A stretch of 64,000 nt of DNA from CAYRGC01 sp964601225 (GTDB lineage Bacteria; Patescibacteriota; Gracilibacteria; Peribacterales; Peribacteraceae): assembly GCA_964601225.1 (NCBI GenBank), contig CAZRMM010000004.1, positions 1 through 64,000 on the forward strand, given 5' to 3'. Shown one piece after another: positions 7,882-15,901 of this stretch (positions are counted from its first letter, which is position 1; the number at the start of each line of letters is the position of its first letter). A model generated the notes under the pieces. The model was not told the origin of the DNA, ran no database searches, and saw only the letters and a program-made list of their open reading frames with translations. A program made the position numbers and the translations under genes.

Positions 7882-9138
7882 TCAGCGAATGCGTTCAAGA
7901 GTGCTCGAATGGGGATTGCTCAGTATCTCCGCGAAAGATCTGGCACTGATCGAACTGTCGTCGATGCCCCGTATGCCATAGCAGATTCCCGTCTCCGCGC
8001 CCTCACCAAACGCAGACGCGCCGGTATCCGGCTCATCGCGCCGCAGCAAAAGCGCGCAGCGGAAGTATTCGTCCGCCGTTTCGCCCTCAAAAGCCTCTTC
8101 CCGCTTCGTTTGGGGATTCCAGCGCGTAATAGTACCGCCGCGTCGGAAATAGGCCCGCTCCTTGTTCGCATTGAACACCGTAAGATCGGAAAGTGCTTTT
8201 TGCGCAGATGCGTCATCGACGGCGAAGTATTTCCATTGTCGCAAACATACCTCCGGTTCAAGCCGGCGCAATGCAGCTTCAACAGTGCGTTCCTCATTAT
8301 TCGTTATCAACGAGCCGATGAACATTTCGGTCAGGCTCGTTGAGTGATTGCCAATCGCTACAGAATCGGAAAGCCGTCGGGGCTTCGCAACGACGGATTT
8401 TTGCTTTCGAGAAAGAATCCACTGCTTCAAAGAAGCGAAATATGGCAAACCTCCGCCTGTTCGTTCCGGATGAGGCATGAGGGCGACGACGTTCCCACCC
8501 GGGTTGCAAATGCCGGCAATCGAATACAGCGATCCGTTCGGTGTGACTAGCGGATCGTCCGTGACGACGCCGTCTTCATTACAGTAGCGGAAAGCAATCT
8601 GATTGTTGGAACGAAGTTCTTCCAGCAGGTCTTTGTCCTTCGTTGTGAATCGTCCCTCGCCGTGCGCGATCGGCACATGCATGGGGCCGTTCCAATCCGA
8701 CGTCGCGCAACAACCTCTGTCGGTAGGCGTTATCCATACCCATTCACTGAGAAAGCCGGGAGAAACGACATGTCCTCCCACGGTCACTGCGTTTCTGGCA
8801 AGGCTCATCAGTAGATTCTTGCCAAGAGGAATCAGCCCGCTCTCGACGAGAATCTGGGCTCCGTTGCAGTTTCCGATGACGACTTTGCCGGCTTCCGCTT
8901 CTTTTCCGATAAATTCCATCAAGGGATCGCGTCCGGCGACCATTCCCGAGCGGCCTCTGTCTTCGTACGAAAAACCGCCTGGCACAAAATATCCATCTAC
9001 TTCTTTCAGCTTTGCCTGGTCATCGTTCCATCGGAAGTACAGCGCTTCCATTCCCGCCTCTTTCACGGAACGCACCGACTCGACTTCGCAATTGTTGCCG
9101 GGGAAGGAGACGACGGCGATGAGAGGCTTTTTTGACAT
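7882..9138 (-). CDS. purQ: Phosphoribosylformylglycinamidine synthase glutaminase PurQ with unassigned C-terminal domain
   Basis: Residues 1-260 are a class I glutaminase that feeds ammonia to PurL in purine synthesis: VVSFPGNNCEVES at the start, PGGFSYEDRGRSG, nucleophile Cys in GNCNGAQIL, and the C-terminal His/Glu in MPHPERT. The 418-aa product is far longer than the usual 220-270 residues; about 150 extra residues from roughly 265 on carry no motif I can name. They might replace PurS or part of PurL, but this is speculation. A TATACT box ends exactly 6 nt before ATG 9138, so the mRNA is probably leaderless. purF and purD lie 50 kb away. Confidence 0.88.
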   Translation of the reverse strand: MSKKPLIAVVSFPGNNCEVESVRSVKEAGMEALYFRWNDDQAKLKEVDGYFVPGGFSYEDRGRSGMVAGRDPLMEFIGKEAEAGKVVIGNCNGAQILVESGLIPLGKNLLMSLARNAVTVGGHVVSPGFLSEWVWITPTDRGCCATSDWNGPMHVPIAHGEGRFTTKDKDLLEELRSNNQIAFRYCNEDGVVTDDPLVTPNGSLYSIAGICNPGGNVVALMPHPERTGGGLPYFASLKQWILSRKQKSVVAKPRRLSDSVAIGNHSTSLTEMFIGSLITNNEERTVEAALRRLEPEVCLRQWKYFAVDDASAQKALSDLTVFNANKERAYFRRGGTITRWNPQTKREEAFEGETADEYFRCALLLRRDEPDTGASAFGEGAETGICYGIRGIDDSSISARSFAEILSNPHSSTLERIR

Positions 9139-9158
9139 GGTCAAAGTATACGGTTGAA

Positions 9159-9224
9159 GAGGGAGAAGAGGCAAAAGAGGGTGAAGAGGCATGCCTCTTA
9201 CGCCTCTCGTACCTCTTCGGCCTC
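9159..9224. repeat. Inverted repeat built from 9-nt-period AAGAGG/CCTCTT units
   Basis: Two 32-nt arms (9159-9190 and 9193-9224) match as inverted repeats at 25 of 32 positions around an AT centre. The left arm holds AAGAGG at a 9-nt spacing, four times; the right arm holds CCTCTT-like units at the same spacing. It fills the gap between the frr stop and the purQ promoter (TATACT at 9145-9150). It could act as a weak terminator or RNA-processing hairpin, or as a binding site for a protein that reads one helical face irregularly. There is no T-run, so a standard intrinsic terminator is not indicated. Confidence 0.8.
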
Positions 9225-9765
9225 AGATTTTCATGAGCTCCTCCTCCTTCTTCTTCGCGAGATCGACAATCTTCGCGTTGGCGTCGTCGACGTGCTTTTG
9301 GAGATCGTCCATCAGCGTACGCTTCACATCTTCGTCTTTTTCGCTTTTGAGTGCGTCGTGCACGGTTTGTCGATGCTTGCGGACGGAGATCTTCGCTTCC
9401 TCGGCGAGCTTCTGAACGACCTTCTTCAGATTGGCGCGACGCTCTTCTGTCATCGGCGGGAGAGAGAGGCGCACGGCGATGCCGTCGTTGCTGATGGAGG
9501 CACCCGTGTCCGCGAGCTGGATCGCCTTTTCCACGGCCTGCAGGACCGAGCGGTCCCACGGTTGCACCAGGATGCTTTTGGCATCGCCGACGCTGATGCC
9601 CGCGATAGCGCGCAGCTGCTGGCGCTGACCATAGGCCTCGACCTCGATGTGCTCCACGAGCGCGGCGTTCGCGCGGCCGGTTTGAAGCTTGGCGAATTCG
9701 GTCTTAAGGAACGCCAGGACGGCGTCCATTTCCTTCTGGAAGGCGGCGATGCGGGGGTCGAGCAT
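9223..9765 (-). CDS. frr: Ribosome recycling factor
   Basis: A 180-aa protein that, with EF-G, splits post-termination ribosomes. The sequence matches the family end to end: KLQTGRANAALVEHIEVEAYG near residue 26, the hinge region GIAVRLSLPPMTEERRANL near residue 94, and the long C-terminal helix DVKRTLMDDLQKHVDDANAKI. Length is normal. It follows pyrH on the same strand after 58 bp, the widespread pyrH-frr order. A possible TACTCC box lies about 20 nt before the ATG. The stop codon overlaps the edge of the 9159-9224 repeat. Confidence 0.97.
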   Translation of the reverse strand: MLDPRIAAFQKEMDAVLAFLKTEFAKLQTGRANAALVEHIEVEAYGQRQQLRAIAGISVGDAKSILVQPWDRSVLQAVEKAIQLADTGASISNDGIAVRLSLPPMTEERRANLKKVVQKLAEEAKISVRKHRQTVHDALKSEKDEDVKRTLMDDLQKHVDDANAKIVDLAKKKEEELMKI

Positions 9766-9823
9766 GAGGAAGAGGAAAGAAAGCGGAGTACGGGGCCAGT
9801 GTAGCAGACGCCGTCGCGGTCGA

Positions 9824-10537
9824 TCACGCCTTCACGAGCGTGCCGATCTTCTTGCCCTCGGCGGCAGCCTTGAGATTGCCCTTCTTAAAGAAGTCGAAGA
9901 CGACGATCGGAAGCTTCTGCTCCTCGCAGAGGCTGAAGGCGGCCTGATCCATGACGCCGAGGTGCTGCTCGAGCGCTTGTTGGTACGTGAGCTGCTCGTA
10001 GCGCTTGGCGTTCGCATTCTTCTTCGGGTCCTTGTCGTAGATGCCGTCGACGTTCGTGGCCTTGAGCAGTACGTCGCAGGAGAGCTCGAGCGCTCGGAGC
10101 GCCGCGGCGGAATCCGTCGTGAAGAACGGGTTGCCCGTGCCGCCGGCGCAGATCACCACTCTTCCCTTTTCCAGGTGCCGCATCGCCCGGCGGCGGATGA
10201 AGGGTTCGGCGAGCTGCGGGATGTCGATGGCGGAGAGCACACGCGTCTCGGCGCCGATTTCTTCCAGTGACGACTGCAGCGCGACGCTGTTCATCACCGT
10301 GGCGAGCATGCCCATGGCGTCGCTTGCGGTGCGTTCGATGCCGGATTCCTTCGTGTCGCGATAGCGCCAGATGTTGCCGCCGCCGACCACGACCACCACT
10401 TGCGTGTCCTTGGCCACCTCGGCGACCTGACGGGCGACGTCGTGGAGCGTCGGCTTGTCCAGTCCATAGTCCTTGCTTCCCGCGAAGACCTCGCCGGAGA
10501 GCTTGAGCATGATGCGCTTGTACGGGGACGGGGTCAT
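9824..10537 (-). CDS. pyrH: UMP kinase PyrH
   Basis: Bacterial-type UMP kinase of the amino-acid-kinase fold, converting UMP to UDP. The 237-aa protein shows RIMLKLSGEVFAG at the N-terminus, VVVVVGGGNIWR, the GTGNPFFTTDSAAALRA substrate loop, and the ATNVDGIYDKDPK motif. The ATG at 10537 overlaps the TGA of the upstream Tic20-like gene as ATGA, implying coupled translation. frr follows downstream. Confidence 0.96.
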   Translation of the reverse strand: MTPSPYKRIMLKLSGEVFAGSKDYGLDKPTLHDVARQVAEVAKDTQVVVVVGGGNIWRYRDTKESGIERTASDAMGMLATVMNSVALQSSLEEIGAETRVLSAIDIPQLAEPFIRRRAMRHLEKGRVVICAGGTGNPFFTTDSAAALRALELSCDVLLKATNVDGIYDKDPKKNANAKRYEQLTYQQALEQHLGVMDQAAFSLCEEQKLPIVVFDFFKKGNLKAAAEGKKIGTLVKA

Positions 10538-11064
10538 GGTTGCGTGGGAACGGAGGGAGAAGCGTCGGAAGGAGGAGTCGGAGGGGCGGTCGGCGCTGCG
10601 GAAGTGTCGGGAGCGGAAGAAGGCGTCGACGGGGTTGCGGTTGAGGACTGCTTGGGTTCGGTCTTCGCGAGGTCCTTGAGCGCGCGGGCGAAGCGCACGA
10701 CGAGCGTGACGAGTTGCTGCCACGCCTGACGGAGCGTGATCTCGTTGCGGGACAGCGGTCCCGCGATCGGCACATCCTTTCGTTGACCTTGCGCGGCGTT
10801 GAGGAAACCGTACGCCATGCACGCGAGCAGCACGAGCTCGAGGGCCCGGTTCACAAATGGGATGAACCAGACGAGGAGGGAGACGACGAAGAGCAGCATC
10901 GCCTGTTTCGCGTGGAAACGAACGAAAGGCGAATGCCTGCGAAGCACGTAGACGATCACCGACATCACCCACAGGTAGCCGAAGGCGGCGATGTCCTTGT
11001 TCTCCTCTACATCGCGCTTCTCGTCCTCGGGGGTCGGAGCCGCGGTCGGTGCAGTCGCATCCAT
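10534..11064 (-). CDS. Tic20/DUF4870-like small membrane protein
   Basis: A 176-aa protein. After an acidic, Pro/Ala-rich N-terminus come three or four hydrophobic helices with the pattern AAFGYLWVMSVIVYVL, then SPFVRFHAKQAMLLFVVSLLV, characteristic of the DUF4870/Tic20-like family. The C-terminal 60 residues are a low-complexity Ser/Thr/Pro/Ala tail. No catalytic function is known for the family. A TATACT box lies 7 nt before the ATG (11064), suggesting a leaderless start. The 3' end overlaps pyrH by 4 bp. Confidence 0.75.
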   Translation of the reverse strand: MDATAPTAAPTPEDEKRDVEENKDIAAFGYLWVMSVIVYVLRRHSPFVRFHAKQAMLLFVVSLLVWFIPFVNRALELVLLACMAYGFLNAAQGQRKDVPIAGPLSRNEITLRQAWQQLVTLVVRFARALKDLAKTEPKQSSTATPSTPSSAPDTSAAPTAPPTPPSDASPSVPTQP

Positions 11065-11132
11065 CAGGCACAGTATACCGGGCTTGGCGTCAAGAAGCCA
11101 TCGGCGTGATTTTCTGATAAAATAGGCGTAAT

Positions 11133-11424
11133 GCCCTGGTAGCTCAGTTGGCCGCCGTCGCCGCCAGGCGACGGGAATCAAGAAGATCAGCTCGGTCCCA
11201 GGGGTATCCTTCTCATCGACGATCATCCATGCCCTGGTAGCTCAGTTGGCCTCCGTCGCCGCCAGGCGACGGGAATCAAGAAGTCAGCTCGGTCCCAGAG
11301 ATATCTTTCTCATCGACGATCATCCATGCCCTGGTAGCTCAGTTGGCCTCCGTCGCCGCCAGGCGACGGGAATCAAGAAGTCAGCTCGGTCCCAGAGATA
11401 TCTTTCTCATCGACGATCATCCAT
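11133..11424 (+). repeat. Three tandem 97-98 bp units, each starting with the 5' end of tRNA-Arg
   Basis: Units start at 11133, 11231 and 11328. Each begins with the first 19 nt of the adjacent tRNA-Arg (GCCCTGGTAGCTCAGTTGG), then diverges into a shared 78-79 nt segment that holds a perfect hairpin (CCGTCGCC, loop GCCA, GGCGACGG; 11155-11174 in unit 1). Units 2 and 3 appear identical; unit 1 differs at a few positions. The fourth occurrence of the 19-mer is the intact tRNA at 11425. The only clear -10 box, TAAAAT at 11118-11123, precedes the first unit, so all units and the tRNA may form one precursor transcript. The region has no credible ORF. Confidence 0.93.
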
Positions 11425-11501
11425 GCCCTGGTAGCTCAGTTGGATAGAGCAGCAGCCTTCTAAGCTGCGGGTCACAGGTTCGACTCCTGTCCGGGGCACC
11501 A
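11425..11501 (+). tRNA. tRNA-Arg(TCT)
   Basis: Complete cloverleaf: acceptor GCCCTGG pairs with CCGGGGC (one T-G wobble), D-arm GCTCAGTTGGATAGAGC, anticodon stem CAGCC/GGCTG-type arm with loop CTTCTAA (anticodon TCT), T-arm ACAGGTTCGACTCCTGT, discriminator A and encoded CCA. Preceded by the truncated-copy array; no clear promoter sits between the last unit and the gene. Confidence 0.96.
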
Positions 11502-11502
11502 C

Positions 11503-11531
11503 TTACATAGAATAAAATAATGTGATATAAT
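11503..11531 (+). promoter_or_regulatory. Sigma70-type promoter of the Cys-rich protein gene
   Basis: TTACAT (11503-11508) and a perfect TATAAT (11526-11531) are separated by 17 bp. It lies in an AT-rich gap just after tRNA-Arg. The start codon at 11555 is 23 nt downstream, so this transcript should have a short leader, unlike most genes here. Confidence 0.75.
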
Positions 11532-11554
11532 GTACTTATTGTTTACTAAAACCA

Positions 11555-12226
11555 ATGACCAAATTCTCACAACAGCTCTCACTCCTCTTTACGGGATTGT
11601 CAGCCACTCTCCTTCTTACTGTCTCTTATCAGCAAGCGGAGGGTCTCCTCGGCATGATGAGTTCTCTGCGCAGCGAAGCGTCTGGAGTCCTTATCGCGCA
11701 GTCATCTCAAACTGCTTGTGTTAAATCCGCCGTTCAAATTGGAGGGTATCAGTCTTGCTTTTCCAACACATGCACTGACGGTCAAAAGTACTATTCCTGT
11801 CGAAAGGATAATTCAGGAAAGTTCGCGGATTGTTTGCTCACCGAAGTAAGCGGAAAAGCGAACTGTTTTCGGGCAACTTGCCGCGGCGCCGACGGTACGA
11901 GTCCCGGCATGAATTATCAGCTCGTGGGTTCTGGTTGCAACGGCAACGGCGGGACGCAAGTGCCGCCCACCTTTAGCAATCGCTGTACGAAATCTCCGAT
12001 CACCATCGGAGGATACGTGGGTTGTCAGCTTGTAACGTGCAGTGACGGCCAGAAATACGATGTCTGTCGCAGTGATTACACTGGAACGCATGTGGAGTGC
12101 ACGTTGATTCCAGTCCCCAGTCGCAATAACTGTTTTCGCGCTACATGCGCGAGCGTGTCGAAACCCGGTGCAACACGCATGCAGGACAGGCTTGTCGGAA
12201 CGGGCTGCGGCGTGCCTGTGAATTGA
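11555..12226 (+). CDS. Secreted protein with two tandem eight-cysteine repeats
   Basis: A 223-aa protein with an N-terminal hydrophobic segment (residues about 8-25) that may be a signal peptide or anchor. Residues 55-128 and 144-218 are two copies of one domain, each with eight Cys in the same spacing and shared landmarks: IGGY, C(T/S)DGQKY, CR.D, NCFRATC and LVG.GC. The even Cys number suggests four disulfides per domain outside the cell. I do not recognise the domain in any named family. It has its own strong promoter. Base composition is slightly more AT-rich than the flanks. Confidence 0.75.
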   Translation: MTKFSQQLSLLFTGLSATLLLTVSYQQAEGLLGMMSSLRSEASGVLIAQSSQTACVKSAVQIGGYQSCFSNTCTDGQKYYSCRKDNSGKFADCLLTEVSGKANCFRATCRGADGTSPGMNYQLVGSGCNGNGGTQVPPTFSNRCTKSPITIGGYVGCQLVTCSDGQKYDVCRSDYTGTHVECTLIPVPSRNNCFRATCASVSKPGATRMQDRLVGTGCGVPVN

Positions 12227-12235
12227 GGACGACAT

Positions 12236-12263
12236 TTGACTTCATCGGGGTGCATCGTAGGCT
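12236..12263 (+). promoter_or_regulatory. Promoter for the TMTC-like gene, leaderless geometry
   Basis: TTGACT (12236-12241) and TAGGCT (12258-12263) are 16 bp apart. The -10 box ends exactly 6 nt before ATG 12270, so the expected +1 is the A of the start codon. Confidence 0.65.
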
Positions 12264-12269
12264 TGGCTC

Positions 12270-14075
12270 ATGCGCGCCTTTTTTCAATCGCTCACGGAGA
12301 AGCAGGTCATCGTCGGGATCGTCGTTCTGACGCTCGTGGTCTTCGGACCCGCGGTGATGAAGAACCAATTCGTCACGATCGACGACGACTACTTGATCTA
12401 CGACAACCCCGCCGTGAAGACGATGTCGCTTGCGAACGTGAAACACGTCTTCACGTCCTATGACCCGCAGCTTTATATCCCGCTTACCTTCGTGAGCTTT
12501 CAACTGAACGCGCTGCTCCTCGGCATGGATCCCGTTGGATTCCACGCCGTGAACCTGGCGCTCCATTGCGCCAACGCCGCACTCGTTCTCCTGATCGCTC
12601 GGCGCCTTACGAAAAGCCTTCTTGCCGCAAGCGTCACCGCCGCGCTCTTCGCTCTGCATCCGCTCCAAACGGAAGCCGTGCTCTGGGCGGCGTCGCGCAA
12701 AGACCTGCTTTCGGGATTCTTTTTCCTCCTCTCCACCCTTTCCTATCTGCGGTACGTCGATGACGGTGATCAGCGCTACCGCCGGGGAAGCGTGGGATTG
12801 TACGCACTCGCTCTCCTCTCGAAGGTATCGGTGATCCTCCTCCCACTCTGGCTCCTCGGGATCGATTGGGTACGCGATCGCCCGCTCGACCGCCACGCGC
12901 TTACGGAGAAGATTCCCTACGGCGTGCTCGCGGTGATCTTCGGTATCATCGCCGTCGTCGGTAAATCGACGGTGCTTGCCTCCTCAGGAACGCTCGTGAA
13001 CGCGTTGCTTATGATCAAGAGCGCTGCGTTCTACCTGCAGCTGATGGTTTCCCCTTCGGGTTTCTCAGTCATCTACCCCTACATCGGCACCTGGTCGTAC
13101 GTGCATGAATTTGGACCGTCGATCGCGATTGTACTCGCGGCAATCGGACTTCTTGCGTATTTCCTCATCACGGGCCGGCGCCTACCAGCCTTTTTCATCG
13201 GCACGTACTTCCTCCTGCTTGCGCCGAGCTTCACCACTTTCTGGAAGAGCGGATACTTGTACTTCGCATCCGATCGCTATGCGTACGTGGCCAGCATCGG
13301 CGCCTTTGCGTTGCTCGGACTCGCGATCGAGTATCTGGGCCGACGATTGGAAGAGCGCGGCAAGGATGGATCACCGCTCTGGATCGTTGCTGCCGTGCTC
13401 GTGCTGGCCTTCGTTCCGTTCACGTATGCCCAGACCAAAGTCTGGCGCTCGTCGATCCCCCTCTACGAGAACGTACTGCGGTATCACCAGGAGTCCGTGA
13501 TGGCAGAGACGAACCTCGGTCTAGAGCTCCAGCAGCAAGGAAAACACGCCGAAGCACGCGCGCACTACGAGCGCGCCATCGCAATAGACCCTCATTCGAT
13601 ACACGCGTATTTCAATCTCGCGTCGCTCGCGCAGGAGGAGGGAAAGGAGAGCGAAGCGACCGCACTGAACGTCGCCGTCGTGGACGCGTTCGGTCCCGAC
13701 CAGGTGACGAGCGAGAAGGATCTGAAGCCGCTCCTCTGGCTGATCGATAAGTTGGACCAGGTCGGAAAACCCGGCGATTCGTTCCGCCTCGCAGAGAAAC
13801 TCGCGACGGTAGCGGGAGCTTTCCCCGAGCCGCATCACGCGTACGGCGTGAAGCTGCGGGAACGCGGCGACGACGCGCAAGCGCTGAAGGAGTTCGAGGC
13901 GGCCGCCGCCGCGGGATCCGACAATGCCGAGACGTACTATTACCTCACGGAGTACTACTCCGGCGCCGGCAGGATGAAAGACGCAGTGCGGGTGTTGCGC
14001 GAAGGCGTGAAGCTCGATCCGAAAAACGCCTTCGCCGCCCAGAAACTCCGTGAGTTGGAAGGGACGGTTCGTTGA
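12270..14075 (+). CDS. TMTC-like polytopic membrane protein with C-terminal TPR repeats
   Basis: A 601-aa protein. Residues 1-400 contain about ten membrane helices with the early lumenal-type motif DDDYLIYDNPAV and the HPLQTEAVLWAASRKDLLSG stretch found in the TMTC/GT-C glycosyltransferase-like group. Residues 410-600 form tetratricopeptide repeats (NLGLELQQQGKHAEARAHYE, then related units). Related proteins are polyprenyl-sugar-dependent glycosyltransferases, with the DD pair at the catalytic loop, so surface-protein O-glycosylation is a reasonable inference; the donor and acceptor are unknown. It has a leaderless-type promoter. Confidence 0.75.
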   Translation: MRAFFQSLTEKQVIVGIVVLTLVVFGPAVMKNQFVTIDDDYLIYDNPAVKTMSLANVKHVFTSYDPQLYIPLTFVSFQLNALLLGMDPVGFHAVNLALHCANAALVLLIARRLTKSLLAASVTAALFALHPLQTEAVLWAASRKDLLSGFFFLLSTLSYLRYVDDGDQRYRRGSVGLYALALLSKVSVILLPLWLLGIDWVRDRPLDRHALTEKIPYGVLAVIFGIIAVVGKSTVLASSGTLVNALLMIKSAAFYLQLMVSPSGFSVIYPYIGTWSYVHEFGPSIAIVLAAIGLLAYFLITGRRLPAFFIGTYFLLLAPSFTTFWKSGYLYFASDRYAYVASIGAFALLGLAIEYLGRRLEERGKDGSPLWIVAAVLVLAFVPFTYAQTKVWRSSIPLYENVLRYHQESVMAETNLGLELQQQGKHAEARAHYERAIAIDPHSIHAYFNLASLAQEEGKESEATALNVAVVDAFGPDQVTSEKDLKPLLWLIDKLDQVGKPGDSFRLAEKLATVAGAFPEPHHAYGVKLRERGDDAQALKEFEAAAAAGSDNAETYYYLTEYYSGAGRMKDAVRVLREGVKLDPKNAFAAQKLRELEGTVR

Positions 14076-14119
14076 GATTCCCTTCAATTCCCGTGCTTTT
14101 GTCGCTAGGATGCGGCGGT

Positions 14120-15544
14120 ATGCGCTTCACCAAAATCGTCTGCACTCTCGGGCCCACCAGCAATACGGAGGAGCAAATCGAAGCCCTCGCGCGCGCAGGC
14201 ATGGACGTCGCCCGCCTGAATATGTCCCACGGAACGTGGGAAGGCCATCGCGAAAACATGCATAAGGTCCAGAAGATCAGCAAGAAGCTAATGGAGGATC
14301 CCAAGCACCGCCGTCCCATCGCCGTCCTCCTGGATACCCAGGGCCCCGAGATCCGCACGATCCCCGTGGAAACCCCCATCGCGATCAAGGAAAACGAGGA
14401 GGTCGTCTTCACCGCGGTGCCCCTCAAAAACGAAAAACGCACGGTCGTCACGGTGAACCACGGTGGATTCGCGAAGGACGCCAAGCAGACCGAAGTCATC
14501 ATCCTCGACAACGGCAAGATCATCTTCGATATCCTCTCCATCGAGAAAGATGGACGCGTCGTGGCCAAAGCGAGGGAATCCGGCTCCATCGGTTCGCGTC
14601 GCCACGTGAACCTGCCCGGTGCGGACCTCAGCATGCCCTCGCTCACCGAGAACGACTGGGCGAACATCGCCGCAGGCGCGAAGGAAGAAGCCGACTTTGT
14701 TGCGCTCTCGTTCATTCGCCGAGCCTCCGAGGTAACGGAGGTCCGCGACTTCCTCCGTCAAAAAGGTCTTGAGATGCGTCTCATCACGAAATTCGAGACG
14801 AAACTGAGCGTGGAAAACATGGACGCCATTATCGAAGCGTCCGACGGCGTGATGGTCGCGCGCGGCGACCTCGGCGCAGAGCTGCCGTTCGAGCGCATTC
14901 CCGTCATCCAGGATCGCCTTGTTTCCCTTTGCCGCGACGCCGGCAAGCCGGTGATCGTCGCGACGCACATGCTCGAAAGCATGATCGAGAATCCCACGCC
15001 GACGCGTGCGGAAGTCACCGATATCGCGCATGCCGCCATGACGGGAACCGACTCCACGATGCTTTCCGGAGAGACCGCCAGCGGCAAGTTCCCCATGAAC
15101 TCAATCGATGCGATGGTTCGCGTGCTTCAGGAAACCGAGCATCACCGTTCCCTTCTCCAGCCGATGCAGGAGGCCATCATCCGCGGCCCCCGCGACGCGC
15201 GCGCCGAGGCGGCCGTGAAACTCGCGCTCTCCACGAAAGCCGCCGCGATCATCGTCATGACCAAGAGCGGCAAGACCGCCGACGAAGTGAGCCGATTCCG
15301 ACCCGCGATGCCCGTGCTCGCCTTCACGCCGAACGAGCGAGCGCAGCGCTGGCTTTCGCTCACCTACGGCGTGCTGCCGTTGCACATTCCCTTCGAGGAC
15401 GATCCGGAGGGGTCGGTCGCCCACGCGTTCGAGCTCGCGAAGAACACCGGTCTCGTCAAGAAAGGTCAGCAGTGCGTTCTTGTCTCGGATGCGCGGGCAG
15501 GTGCGCAGAATGTCGGAACCGTCCAGATTCGTCAGATCGCGTAA
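14120..15544 (+). CDS. pyk: Pyruvate kinase
   Basis: Converts phosphoenolpyruvate and ADP to pyruvate and ATP. The 474-aa protein starts with MRFTKIVCTLGPTS and has the RLNMSHG substrate loop, the catalytic LITKFETKL segment, MVARGDLGAELPFE, ATHMLESM and TDSTMLSGETASGKFP. The C-terminal allosteric-type domain is complete (NVGTVQIR at the end). ATG 14120 is preferred; TAGGAT with an upstream TTCAAT at 17 bp spacing ends 8 nt before it. It converges on the ftsL-like gene with a 1-bp gap. Confidence 0.96.
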   Translation: MRFTKIVCTLGPTSNTEEQIEALARAGMDVARLNMSHGTWEGHRENMHKVQKISKKLMEDPKHRRPIAVLLDTQGPEIRTIPVETPIAIKENEEVVFTAVPLKNEKRTVVTVNHGGFAKDAKQTEVIILDNGKIIFDILSIEKDGRVVAKARESGSIGSRRHVNLPGADLSMPSLTENDWANIAAGAKEEADFVALSFIRRASEVTEVRDFLRQKGLEMRLITKFETKLSVENMDAIIEASDGVMVARGDLGAELPFERIPVIQDRLVSLCRDAGKPVIVATHMLESMIENPTPTRAEVTDIAHAAMTGTDSTMLSGETASGKFPMNSIDAMVRVLQETEHHRSLLQPMQEAIIRGPRDARAEAAVKLALSTKAAAIIVMTKSGKTADEVSRFRPAMPVLAFTPNERAQRWLSLTYGVLPLHIPFEDDPEGSVAHAFELAKNTGLVKKGQQCVLVSDARAGAQNVGTVQIRQIA

Positions 15545-15545
15545 G

Positions 15546-15899
15546 TCACTGGCGGATCGGCTGCATTTCCTGCTCGACGTAGCGGGGATTGGAGTACGGA
15601 GTCATCTTCAGAATTTGAGTATCTTCTTGGAGATGATCGAGTGCCTGGGCCTCGGCAATCTGCATATTGAGAATTTCCTGCTCCAAAAGAAGAACGGACC
15701 GTTCCGTTTCAAGCCGACGCAAACTGTACCCTTTCGTTGCATTGGCATTTTCATGGAAAAGGATGAGGAGCGCGAGGACCAGGATCAGCGCTCCGATGCA
15801 CGTCATTAAAAGCGCGGTGCTCTGATTGATCATCCGCCCGAGCGATGCTTTTCGCGGGAGGTCTTGCTGCGCCGGCGTTCGAACGGTAAAGGTCGACAT
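15546..15899 (-). CDS. FtsL-like bitopic division protein
   Basis: A 117-aa protein with a short cytoplasmic N-terminus, one membrane helix at about residues 27-48 (ALLMTCIGALILVLALLILF), then a coiled-coil-like extracytoplasmic helix (SLRRLETERSVLLLEQEILN). Its place two bases after rsmH is where ftsL sits in dcw clusters, so a division role is likely. FtsL sequences diverge strongly, so the call rests on topology and position. No ftsI follows; the next gene is pyk on the other strand. Confidence 0.6.
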   Translation of the reverse strand: MSTFTVRTPAQQDLPRKASLGRMINQSTALLMTCIGALILVLALLILFHENANATKGYSLRRLETERSVLLLEQEILNMQIAEAQALDHLQEDTQILKMTPYSNPRYVEQEMQPIRQ

Positions 15900-15901
15900 G
15901 G

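Noticed and set aside
10538..11071. N-terminal extension of pyrH by almost 180 residues
   Set aside because: It lies over the Tic20-like gene in another frame, has Arg-rich shadow composition, and the conserved UMP kinase start is at 10537.
11133..11424. CRISPR-like array
   Set aside because: The units are 97-98 bp, nearly identical along their full length, with no unique spacers, and begin with a tRNA 5' end; no cas genes nearby.
11246..11434. Short ORF across the tRNA-Arg repeats
   Set aside because: Reads through repeated non-coding DNA and repeats the same peptide; no start signals, and it overlaps the tRNA.
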